From contig CAMFHP010000087.1 of assembly GCA_945952225.1 (NCBI GenBank), forward strand, positions 1 to 37,208: a stretch of DNA of 37,208 nucleotides, read 5' to 3'. This DNA is from an uncultured Myxococcaceae bacterium (lineage in GTDB: Bacteria; Myxococcota_A; Polyangia; Polyangiales; Ga0077539). Every line of letters starts with the position of its first letter. Position 1 is the stretch's first letter. Shown piece by piece: positions 7,811-15,094 of this stretch. Position numbers and translations under genes: made by a program. The notes under the pieces were generated by a model that ran no database searches, was not told where the DNA came from, and was given only the letters and a program-made list of their open reading frames with translations.

Positions 7811-9158
7811 CCGACTCCGCGCGGCGCTCCTCGCGGGCGCGCTCCTCGCCGCGTGCGCCCACCGCGCCGTGCCCCGCGATGCGCTCGCGCAGCTCCTCGC
7901 CGCGGTGCCCTCCGGGCCCCGTCTCGCCCACATGACCCGCTCGCCGCTCGCGTGGTACCGCGCGACGCTCACGCTCTTTCAGCGCGACTGGCGCGACCGC
8001 ACGACAGGCCTCGCCGACACGCAGTTTCCGCTGCGCGACCTGCCCTGGAGCGTGGGCGATGCGCACGTCGAGAACTTCGGCACGCTCCCCTCGCCCGACG
8101 GACCGCGCGTCGAGCCCAACGACCTCGATCACGCCGCGCGGCTCCCGTATCACCACGACCTCCGCCGCCTCATGGTGAGCCTCTCGCTCGCGGTGCGACG
8201 TTCGAACGACGACGCGCCCGCCGCACGCGCGGCCGCCATCGCCCACGAGCGCGCGATCGTGCGGGCCGCGGCGCTCGGCTACCTCGACGGGCTCACCCGC
8301 GACGCCGTGTACACCGCGCCCGCCCTCGATGCGCTCGTGGCGCAGGCCGAGGCGTCCCGTGACGAGGCGCTGCGCACGCTCACGCGCGTGGTCGACGGGC
8401 GAAGGGTGCTCGTGCGCGGTGTGGTCGATGCGCGCGAGCCCGAACGCGTGCACGACGAGCTCTCGGCCGACGCGCGCGCGCGGCTCCCGTCGCTCCTCGA
8501 TGCGGGCCGCACCACGCTCGGTGGAAGCTTCGATCGCTCGTATTTTCAGGTGCTCGACGCGGTGCGCGCGCTCGGACGCGGGGGCATGACCTTCACCGCG
8601 GCGCGCGCGCTGGTGCTCCTTCGCGGACCCACCGACGCGCCCGACGACGACGTGCTCGTGGAGCTCAAGGCGCTCACGCAGCCGGGCAGCTCGCTCGAAC
8701 GCGCGCGCCCCGCGACGGAGCTTCGCGACCGCGTGCTCACCGCCCGCACGATGCTCTGGTCGCGCCCCGACGCCGATCCCCTGTGGGGCGCCTTCGTCGA
8801 TGGCGCGTGCGCGGTGCAGATGCGCTCCGAGAGCGGCGCCGCGCGGGGGATTCGCGCTTCGAAGTTCGAGGGCGCGCTGGGCACCGTCGACGCGCTCACG
8901 GCCCTGGCCCGCGCGCTTGGTGCCATCGTGGGGCGCGCGCACCGACGGTCGCGCTCGCACGACCTCTCCGCGGTGAACGGGTGGGCCGCGGCGCGCGAGT
9001 CCTTCGCCGACGAGCACGTCGCGGTGTCGATGCGATACGCCGATCGCGTGCTCGACGATCAGCAGCGGGCGCGCGCGTGGGCGACGTCGGCGCATGGTGT
9101 GAGGGCGACGCGGCCCGAGCGAGTGTGCCCGCTCTTCGAGGCCACGGTGACGCGGTGA
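7794..9158 (+). CDS. DUF2252 family lipoprotein, kinase-like fold
   Basis: About 454 residues if started at CTG 7794, which overlaps the 3' end of the dikinase-like gene. No ATG or GTG precedes the hydrophobic segment; a TTG at 7692 and an ATG at 7932 are the alternatives, so the start is uncertain. The hydrophobic run AALLAGALLAAC reads as a lipobox and supports a start upstream of it. The DUF2252 signature is clear: WSVGDAHVENFG (Asp near 89) followed by PNDLDHA, then FDRSYFQVLD, VLVELKAL and a C-terminal FADEHVAVSMRYADRVLDDQQ block. GDxHxEN...NDxD resembles the catalytic loop and metal-binding site of aminoglycoside/choline-kinase-like folds. Phosphotransfer activity is therefore plausible but not shown. 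It lies directly after the dikinase-like lipoprotein, in the position where I would expect a CotH-like kinase. Confidence 0.82.
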   Translation: MAAATDRLRAALLAGALLAACAHRAVPRDALAQLLAAVPSGPRLAHMTRSPLAWYRATLTLFQRDWRDRTTGLADTQFPLRDLPWSVGDAHVENFGTLPSPDGPRVEPNDLDHAARLPYHHDLRRLMVSLSLAVRRSNDDAPAARAAAIAHERAIVRAAALGYLDGLTRDAVYTAPALDALVAQAEASRDEALRTLTRVVDGRRVLVRGVVDAREPERVHDELSADARARLPSLLDAGRTTLGGSFDRSYFQVLDAVRALGRGGMTFTAARALVLLRGPTDAPDDDVLVELKALTQPGSSLERARPATELRDRVLTARTMLWSRPDADPLWGAFVDGACAVQMRSESGAARGIRASKFEGALGTVDALTALARALGAIVGRAHRRSRSHDLSAVNGWAAARESFADEHVAVSMRYADRVLDDQQRARAWATSAHGVRATRPERVCPLFEATVTR

Positions 9159-9223
9159 TGACGCGCGGGTGAATTTGGTGAAGCGCGACGGGGGCGCGAA
9201 CCATAGAGGCACACACGGTCGGC

Positions 9224-9244
9224 GCTGCGGGCGCGACCCGCAGC
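9224..9244 (+). terminator. GC-rich hairpin in the spacer before the DUF2490 gene
   Basis: An 8-bp perfect stem (GCTGCGGG / CCCGCAGC) encloses a CGCGA loop, 42 nt before the ATG at 9287. There is no U-run after it, so it is not a classical intrinsic terminator. It could be an attenuator, an mRNA-stability element or the boundary between two transcription units. Confidence 0.4.
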
Positions 9245-9286
9245 CCACTCCCCTCGCGATGCGAGCGAACCGGCGAGAGCCCTGCC

Positions 9287-9994
9287 ATGCACTTCCATCG
9301 ACGCCGACGGTCGGCGCTGCACCTTCCTCTCGCGCTCGTGGGCGCGCTCGCCGTGTGGAGCGCACCGCGGGAGGCGCGCGCCAACGCCGAGACCGAAGAG
9401 GTCTGGACCGAGCTCGGCGTGCGGATCATTCCCCTGCGAAGGCTGCGCGTGACGCTCTCGAACAGCGCGCGCTTCACGCCGATCTACGGGCTCCGTCGCG
9501 TGCTGCCCGAGGTCGAAGTGGAGTACCGCGTGTGGGGCCCGCTGCGCCTCGGCGCGGGCTACCGCTACCTCTGGCGACGCAACGCGCGCGATGAGGTGGA
9601 GCAGGGCCACATGGTCTACGGCGAGGCGACGGCGCAGTGGCGCTTCGCGCGCAAGTTCGACCTGGAGTTTCGCTCGCGGGTGCAGTGGCGCATGACCGAA
9701 GAGAACCAGCGCGGCTGGCTCTACGACGACACGCGCGACATGTGGCGCAACCGGCTCCAGCTCGAATGGAACCTCCCAGCCTCGCTCACCGCGAGCGCGT
9801 TCGGCGAGCACTGGACGCGCTTCGACGACGGCTTCGCGCACAACCGCTTCCGCGTCGGCGGCGCCATGGCGATCGACGTGTCGAACTGGCGCTTTCAGCT
9901 CTTCTACCAGCGCGACATGCCGAGCGACCTCGACACCCCGAACGTGAACATGGTGGGCGTCAACGCGCGCGTCACCCTCGACCTCACGCGATGA
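9287..9994 (+). CDS. DUF2490 outer-membrane protein
   Basis: 235 residues; an N-terminal RRRR stretch and hydrophobic core with cleavage at ARA-N give a signal peptide. The mature part is made of alternating amphipathic strands (VWTELGVRIIPLRRLRVTLS, PEVEVEYRVWGPLRLGAGYRYLW, LEFRSRVQWRM, WRNRLQLEWNL, WRFQLFYQRDM), the repeated pattern of DUF2490 beta-barrels of about 200-240 residues. The last strand ends VNARVTLDLTR. It follows a 128-bp spacer with a hairpin and its stop overlaps the ATG of the next gene (ATGA), so it is coupled to the next two genes. It may form an outer-membrane channel or scaffold for the upstream lipoproteins (inference). Confidence 0.85.
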   Translation: MHFHRRRRSALHLPLALVGALAVWSAPREARANAETEEVWTELGVRIIPLRRLRVTLSNSARFTPIYGLRRVLPEVEVEYRVWGPLRLGAGYRYLWRRNARDEVEQGHMVYGEATAQWRFARKFDLEFRSRVQWRMTEENQRGWLYDDTRDMWRNRLQLEWNLPASLTASAFGEHWTRFDDGFAHNRFRVGGAMAIDVSNWRFQLFYQRDMPSDLDTPNVNMVGVNARVTLDLTR

Positions 9995-10632
9995 AGGGCG
10001 CCGCGCGCATGAGACCCACGACCCTCGCACTCACCTCGCTCCTCGCGCTCGCCGCGCCCGCCACCGCGCACGCGCAGGCCCGCCGCTGGATGCTCCGCAC
10101 CGAGCTCGGCGCGGGCACGATGCTCCGCGACTTCGACCACGACGGACTCTCCGCCGAGACCCCCGCGCTCACGGCCACCTCACGCGTCGGACTGCGCGTC
10201 GTGGGCCCGCTCTCCGCCGAGGTGGGCTTCACCTACGGACAGCTCTTTCGCGAGCACCGCGCGCTCACCCTCGCGGCCTTCACCGCCGGCGTGCGCGTGG
10301 CCCCCGACCTCACCGCGCTCGGACGCCCCTGGGCCGACCTCCACGGCGGCGTGTACCTCCCGGGCACCGTCGCGCGCGGCGGGCTCGACGTGGGCGCGGG
10401 CTTCGAGTTCCGCGTGGGCGAGCACCTCGCCGTGGGCCCCTTCGCGCGCTTCACGCAGGTGTGGCAGGGCCGCGCGGGCGTGGGCCAGTTCTACATCCCG
10501 TACGAACGCCCTGCGACCGCCGAGAGCGAGAGCCTCCAGTGGTGGGTGCTCGGCGTGTCGCTCACCGTCTCCATGCCCCCGAAGCACCCTGTAGCCGCCA
10601 CGCACCGACCCGACGACCGGAGCGACCGATGA
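9991..10632 (+). CDS. Exported outer-membrane beta-barrel-like protein
   Basis: 213 residues from ATG 9991, which overlaps the previous stop; a second in-frame ATG at 10009 (MRPTTLALTS...) is equally good for a signal peptide. The signal peptide ends AHA-Q. The mature protein has repeated amphipathic strands: WMLRTELGAGTML, TATSRVGLRVVGPLSAEVGFTYG, AFTAGVRVAPDL, LDVGAGFEFRVGEHLAVGPFARFTQVW, and SLQWWVLGVSLTVSM, as in small eight-stranded barrels. A hydrophilic tail of about 20 residues follows the final strand, which is unusual for a barrel. The stop overlaps the next ATG (ATGA). Function unknown. Confidence 0.82.
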   Translation: MKGAARMRPTTLALTSLLALAAPATAHAQARRWMLRTELGAGTMLRDFDHDGLSAETPALTATSRVGLRVVGPLSAEVGFTYGQLFREHRALTLAAFTAGVRVAPDLTALGRPWADLHGGVYLPGTVARGGLDVGAGFEFRVGEHLAVGPFARFTQVWQGRAGVGQFYIPYERPATAESESLQWWVLGVSLTVSMPPKHPVAATHRPDDRSDR

Positions 10633-11153
10633 CCCTTCGCCTCAAGCCCACCGCCCTCGTGATCGCGCTCGTCGCCGCGTGCGCCTCCTGCGGCGTCGCC
10701 GATCCCCTCGCCGACCAGCTCGTGTTCAACGAGGTCGGCGCCACGGGAGACGACTTCGTCGAGCTCTACAACGTCACCGACGCGCCCCTCGCCGTCGGCG
10801 GCTACGCCGTCACCGACAGCCGCTCCGACGGGCTCCCGAAGCTCAGTCGCGCGGTGCGCTTTCCTGCGGGCGCGTCGGTGCCCGCACACGGCTATCTCGT
10901 GGTGGCCTTCGAGGGATCGTGCCCGTCGGCCGCGACGCCGTACCTCTGCGTGCAGGCCGGTGTGTACGGCCCCGGCGTGTCGCAGAGCCGCGGTGAAGCC
11001 CTGCACCTCCTCGACCCCGACGACCAGGTGATCTCGACCGTGCAGTACCCCCGCGAGGCCGCGCCCACGGGCTGGACCTGGGGACGCTTCGCCAACGGCA
11101 CGGGCAACTGGGAGGTCACCCGTCGCACGCCCGGCACGACCAACCTCGAATAG
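10629..11153 (+). CDS. Lamin-tail-domain (LTD) lipoprotein
   Basis: 174 residues; signal sequence LVIALVAAC, with two Cys (AACASC) that could each serve as the lipid anchor. From residue about 33 the sequence is a lamin-tail domain, an Ig-like beta fold found in many secreted bacterial proteins: LVFNEVGATGDDFVELYNVTDAPLAVGGYAVTD, FPAGASVPAHGYLVVAF, and a GEALHLLDPDDQVISTVQYP strand, ending WTWGRFANGTGNWEVTRRTPGTTN. The WGRxxxGxGxWxxxxxTPGxxN end is typical of these domains. It is the last gene of the plus-strand run and is translationally coupled to the barrel gene before it. Confidence 0.88.
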   Translation: MTLRLKPTALVIALVAACASCGVADPLADQLVFNEVGATGDDFVELYNVTDAPLAVGGYAVTDSRSDGLPKLSRAVRFPAGASVPAHGYLVVAFEGSCPSAATPYLCVQAGVYGPGVSQSRGEALHLLDPDDQVISTVQYPREAAPTGWTWGRFANGTGNWEVTRRTPGTTNLE

Positions 11154-11199
11154 CCCGCCCCGCCCCTCGCCGACACGCACCGCACCCTTCGAACGCGCG

Positions 11200-11373
11200 A
11201 CGCCCCGCGCAGGAGTGTGCGGTCGCTCTGGGATCGACCCTGATGTGTCGCAGGCACCGCCCGATAGGGGGGAGGACGGGGGGTGCGCGACGCGCGGCCG
11301 CGAGGGGGATCGCAGCGGCGGGGGTTGCAGGGCGTGGCCAGGCAGAGCGACCGCACACTCCCACGCGGGGCGT
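11200..11373. repeat. Long imperfect inverted repeat between convergent genes (arms 11200-11230 and 11343-11373)
   Basis: Each arm is 31 nt and the two are complementary apart from two adjacent mismatches; the inner 19 nt (centred on GTGTGCGGTCGCTCT) match perfectly. They are separated by 112 nt of GC-rich sequence that contains shorter palindromes (GCGCGACGCGC, CGCGGCCGCG). The element lies between the stop at 11153 and the convergent stop at 11395. It could be a bidirectional terminator, a structured RNA or a remnant of a small mobile element. Confidence 0.75.
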
Positions 11374-11394
11374 TGGCGCGCGATCTTCGTCGGG

Positions 11395-12672
11395 TTACGC
11401 GGCGATGCCGTGGTTCAGTCGCGTCGCGATGCGCGCGAAGGCCTCCCGGGTCTCGGTCATCGACGCGCCCACGCGGGCGAGGTGCGCGGGCAGCAGCGTG
11501 GCGATCGTGGTGAGCAGGCCCTCGACGTCGTCGAGGGTCATCGTGTTGCTGAGCGTGAACCGCACGCCCGAGCGGCCCTTCGGCACCGCGGGGAAGCACG
11601 CCGCGTTGGTCCAGTAGCCCTTCGCGCGAAGCTCTGCGACGAGCGGACGCGTCGCGGCCTCATCGCCCACCGCGAGGAAGCGCACCGGCGACATGGGCGC
11701 GTTCATCATCGTGAGACCGAGGTCGCGGGCGCGTCGATCGGCGAGCTCCATACGCTCGAAGAGGTGGGCCTGCAGGGTCTTGAACTCGTCAGAGAGGTGC
11801 ACCCGCGCCGAGGCCGCGAGCGAGCCCAGCGTCGGCGGCGTGAGCGGTCCCGAGAAGGTCATGGGCCCGCCGCAGTTGCGCACCACCCGACGGAGCTCGG
11901 GGTCGGGGATCAACAGCGCGCCGCCCGTGCACGCGAACGACTTCGCGAACGAGGCCGCCACGATGACCCTCGGGTGGCCCTTCGAGCACTCGAGCGCGTA
12001 GCCGCGGCCGTGCTCGCCGAACCAGCCCGTCGCGTGCGCGTCGTCGACGTAGAGGTGCAGGTTGGGGATCTCGTCGAGCAGGGCCATCAGCGCGCGCATG
12101 GGCGCGAAGTCGCCGAACATGCTGTAGAGCCCGTCGGCCAGGTACCAGACGCGCTCGTGCTGCCCCGCGAGTTCGAGCGCGCGCGTGCGGATCGCGTCGA
12201 CGTCGTTGTGCGAGACCACCTCGATGCGCGCGCCCTGGGCGCCCGCGAGGGCCGCCGCCGTCTGCACGCTGTTGTGCACCTGGCGGTCGACGAGGGCCGC
12301 GTCGTTGCGGGTCACGAGCACGGGCAGCGCCGCGATGTGGCCGAGCGTCGTGGTCGGCGTGACGACGGGGCGGATGCCGAAGACCTGCTCCAGAAGGTCT
12401 TCGACCTCGGTGTAGAGCGTCGGAGAGACGTAGGCGCGCGACGACGAGAACTGCGTGCCGTAGCGGCGCACGGCGTCGATGGCGCCCTCGACCAGCGCCG
12501 GGTGGTGCTGGAGGCCCATGTAGCTGCACGAGCCGAAGTTGCGCACCGCGCAGCCCTGCAGGGTGATGAAGCGACCGTCGTAGGTTTCGTCTTCTGTCAC
12601 CTGCTGGGTGATCCCCATGGCGGCGCCCTGGGCCATGATGAAGTCGACGAGTTCGTGTTCGGGAAGGGTCAT
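11395..12672 (-). CDS. Alpha-oxoamine-synthase-family PLP enzyme
   Basis: 425 residues, a fold-type I PLP enzyme of the KBL/BioF/serine-palmitoyltransferase group, which condenses an acyl thioester with an amino acid and loses CO2. Key residues can be seen: His133 (QVHNS) that stacks on PLP, Asp210 and His213 (VDDAHATGWFGEHGRG) and the Schiff-base Lys244 (SFAKSFACTGG). The N-terminal NFGSCSYMGLQHHPALVEG block and the RYGTQFSSSR block fit the family. The C-terminal PVRFLAVG and VRFTLSNTMT strands complete the fold. No acyl carrier protein, ketosynthase or biotin gene is adjacent, so substrate is unknown; a role in sphingolipid or other aminoketone formation is possible. A GGAG lies 13 nt before the ATG. 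Confidence 0.85.
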   Translation of the reverse strand: MTLPEHELVDFIMAQGAAMGITQQVTEDETYDGRFITLQGCAVRNFGSCSYMGLQHHPALVEGAIDAVRRYGTQFSSSRAYVSPTLYTEVEDLLEQVFGIRPVVTPTTTLGHIAALPVLVTRNDAALVDRQVHNSVQTAAALAGAQGARIEVVSHNDVDAIRTRALELAGQHERVWYLADGLYSMFGDFAPMRALMALLDEIPNLHLYVDDAHATGWFGEHGRGYALECSKGHPRVIVAASFAKSFACTGGALLIPDPELRRVVRNCGGPMTFSGPLTPPTLGSLAASARVHLSDEFKTLQAHLFERMELADRRARDLGLTMMNAPMSPVRFLAVGDEAATRPLVAELRAKGYWTNAACFPAVPKGRSGVRFTLSNTMTLDDVEGLLTTIATLLPAHLARVGASMTETREAFARIATRLNHGIAA

Positions 12673-12756
12673 GGCGGCTGCTCACTCCTGAATGTGTTGA
12701 GCGGGAAAACTTCCGAGGGGCGCGTACGATTTTTTCGCGCGGTGGCACGAACGGTC

Positions 12757-12832
12757 CGCGCAGTCCGCGGGTGACACCGCGGGCGCGACCGGGGCACGAT
12801 CGCGCGACGCGCTGTTTTTCACGGACTGCGCG
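12757..12832. promoter_or_regulatory. 11-bp inverted repeat in divergent promoter region (arms 12757-12767 and 12822-12832)
   Basis: CGCGCAGTCCG and its exact reverse complement CGGACTGCGCG are spaced by 54 bp, between the divergent PLP-enzyme and glycosyltransferase genes. The second arm ends 9 bp before the ATG at 12842. The geometry would suit looping or co-regulation, but in DNA this GC-rich the repeat could be chance. Confidence 0.35.
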
Positions 12833-12841
12833 CACCCCCCG

Positions 12842-15094
12842 ATGGCACGCCGACCTCCCTCCGCCTCGACGCGCGGCGCGCCTCCCGCGCCGAAGTACCA
12901 GACCCCGAAGCGGGCGCCCCAGGCGCCGAGGCGGTCCTCCGACGACGTGGCACCGGAGTCACCGGAGCACACCCCCGGACCTGCGTCCGACCCGTGGCTC
13001 CGACGGCTCGCGCGGGCGCTCGAAACGCCCGTGGCGGGCGCCATCGCGCTCGCCCTGTCACTCGTCATTCGTGGGACCCAGCTCGTCAGCTTCAACCGCA
13101 GCCCCTTCGCGCGCGGTCTGATCCTCGACCACGCGGTGTACGACACCTGGGCACTGCGCATCGCCCGCGGGGCGGCCCCCGAGCGCCCGCTCTACTGGGT
13201 CGACCCCCTCTACGCGTGGGCCCTCGCCAGCGTGTACGCCACCGTCGGCCACCGGCTGGTCATCGTGCGCGCGCTCCAGGCCGCCCTCGGCGTGGCCACC
13301 GTGGCCCTCACGGGCTCCCTCGCCCGACGCATCACGGGACGCGACGCCGTCGCCCACGGCGCCATGTTCGCCGCCGCCCTCTACGGCCCCCTCGTGCACA
13401 ACGAGATGCAGGTCGAGAAGGCCGCGCTCACCACCCTCCTCGCCACCGCGGCCCTCGCGCTCTTTCTCCGCGACTCGCGCCGCGCGATCACCGCCTCGGG
13501 GCTCCTCACGGGCCTCGCCGTCCTCGGCCGCGGAAACCTCCTCCTCGCCATTCCCGCGGGCATCGCCGCGCTGTTCTTCGAAGACCGCCCCGACCGCCGC
13601 GACCGCGCGCTGCGCTTCGGACTCGCCGCGTGCGCCGTCGTGGGCGCCCTCACCGTGCGCAACGTCGTTGTGGGCCACGAGCTCGTGGTCACCACCACCA
13701 TCGGCGGCCCGAGCCTCTACGCCGCCCAGGCCCGCGACAGCGTCGCCGGACACTACGTCGCCCCCTCGTTCGTGCGCCCCGCGAGCGAGTTCGAACACGA
13801 CGACTTTCACACCGAAGCCGAGCGCCGCGCGGGCCACGCGCTCACCGACGGACAGGTCGACGCCTTCTGGCGCGCGCAGGCCCTCCGCGAGATCGCCGCG
13901 TCGCCCGCGAACTTCATCGAGCGCACGGCGCGCAAGCTCCGTCTCTCGTTCCACGACGTCGAAGTCTCCGACAACGACGACCTCGCGCTCACCCGCGAGT
14001 TCACCCTTCCGCTGCGCGCCGCGCCGCTCTCGATGGGCCTCGTCGCGCCCCTCGCGCTCGTGGGCGCCTTCGCGTGGTGGTCGCGCTCCCGCGCCGCGCG
14101 CGTCACCGTCGGCGCCGTCGCGGTCTACACCCTCTCCCTCGCGATCTTCTACGTGATGGGACGCCTCCGGCTCCCCATGGCCCCAGGCCTCCTGGCGCTC
14201 GCCGCATCGGGCGTCGCGTGGATCGTCGCGCGCTGGTCCCACCGAGACCTCCCGGCCCTCGCGCGGGCCTTTGCTGGCGTCGCGCTCGCGTCGCTCCTCT
14301 GCCTCGCCGAGCCCGCGTGGCTCGACGACCTCCGCACCGCCAGCGTCGCCGTCGCGTGCAACAACCTCGCGTCACAGGCCCTCGCCGACGGACGCACCGA
14401 CGACGCGATCACCCTCTACGAACGCGCCATCGCCACGCGGCCCTCGATGGTCGTCGGCGCGATGCGCACGCTCGGTGACGTCTACCTCCGCCTCGGTCGC
14501 CTCGACGACGCCGAGCGCGTGATGCGCAGGGTGCTCGCCGAACGCCCCGACAGCCCCGCAGGACGCGCCCGCCTCGACGCCCTCGCCGAGGCCTACCGCA
14601 ACGCCGGACGCAGCGCCGACGCCGACCGCCTCGCCCGCAGCGCGTCTCCATCCCCCACGCCTTCGGGCAACCGCGCGCCGCAGCCCCGCGCGTGGCTCAC
14701 GGAGTCGTCGCGCGCGACGCTCGCCGCGGCCCTCAGCACCGCCCCGCCGGGCACCACCGCATACCTCACGGCCACGCAGTACGACCCGCTCGCGGTCACG
14801 CGCGCCGACGAGCTCTCGGGCCTCTTCGCACAATCGGGATGGCGCCCCGCGCCCGTGGGACGCACCACGGTCCGCGTGCGTCCGGGCGTGTACCTCTTCG
14901 CCGCCGACGAGAGGCCGCCCGCGTACGTGACCGCGCTGCGCGACGCGCTCCAGCGCGCGAACGTGCTCACCACCTACGCCTCGGGATACCGCGCGTACTT
15001 CGCCGAACGACTGCGCGAGAACCCTTCGTTCCAGGGCTTTCCCCTCGCGCCCACGCAGCCCTTCGTGCTCGTCGTCGGACGTCAGACCGAGTAG
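12842..15094 (+). CDS. GT39-like multipass glycosyltransferase with TPR and C-terminal soluble domain
   Basis: 750 residues. A basic, Pro-rich N-terminal 50 residues precede a membrane region with roughly ten hydrophobic helices (about 62-490). The first external loop has acidic residues in LDHAVYDTWALRIARG (about 95-110), the position of the catalytic Asp in GT39/PMT/ArnT-type enzymes that use polyprenyl-phosphate sugars, and MQVEKAALTT (about 189-198) matches the following conserved segment. After the last helix come two to three TPR units (about 503-590; LASQALADGRTDDAITLYERAI and the two that follow). The last 120 residues form a separate alpha/beta domain with a conserved end YASGYRAYFAERLRENPSFQGF. 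Acceptor unknown. The TAG stop at 15092-15094 directly abuts the convergent helicase stop. Confidence 0.82.
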   Translation: MARRPPSASTRGAPPAPKYQTPKRAPQAPRRSSDDVAPESPEHTPGPASDPWLRRLARALETPVAGAIALALSLVIRGTQLVSFNRSPFARGLILDHAVYDTWALRIARGAAPERPLYWVDPLYAWALASVYATVGHRLVIVRALQAALGVATVALTGSLARRITGRDAVAHGAMFAAALYGPLVHNEMQVEKAALTTLLATAALALFLRDSRRAITASGLLTGLAVLGRGNLLLAIPAGIAALFFEDRPDRRDRALRFGLAACAVVGALTVRNVVVGHELVVTTTIGGPSLYAAQARDSVAGHYVAPSFVRPASEFEHDDFHTEAERRAGHALTDGQVDAFWRAQALREIAASPANFIERTARKLRLSFHDVEVSDNDDLALTREFTLPLRAAPLSMGLVAPLALVGAFAWWSRSRAARVTVGAVAVYTLSLAIFYVMGRLRLPMAPGLLALAASGVAWIVARWSHRDLPALARAFAGVALASLLCLAEPAWLDDLRTASVAVACNNLASQALADGRTDDAITLYERAIATRPSMVVGAMRTLGDVYLRLGRLDDAERVMRRVLAERPDSPAGRARLDALAEAYRNAGRSADADRLARSASPSPTPSGNRAPQPRAWLTESSRATLAAALSTAPPGTTAYLTATQYDPLAVTRADELSGLFAQSGWRPAPVGRTTVRVRPGVYLFAADERPPAYVTALRDALQRANVLTTYASGYRAYFAERLRENPSFQGFPLAPTQPFVLVVGRQTE

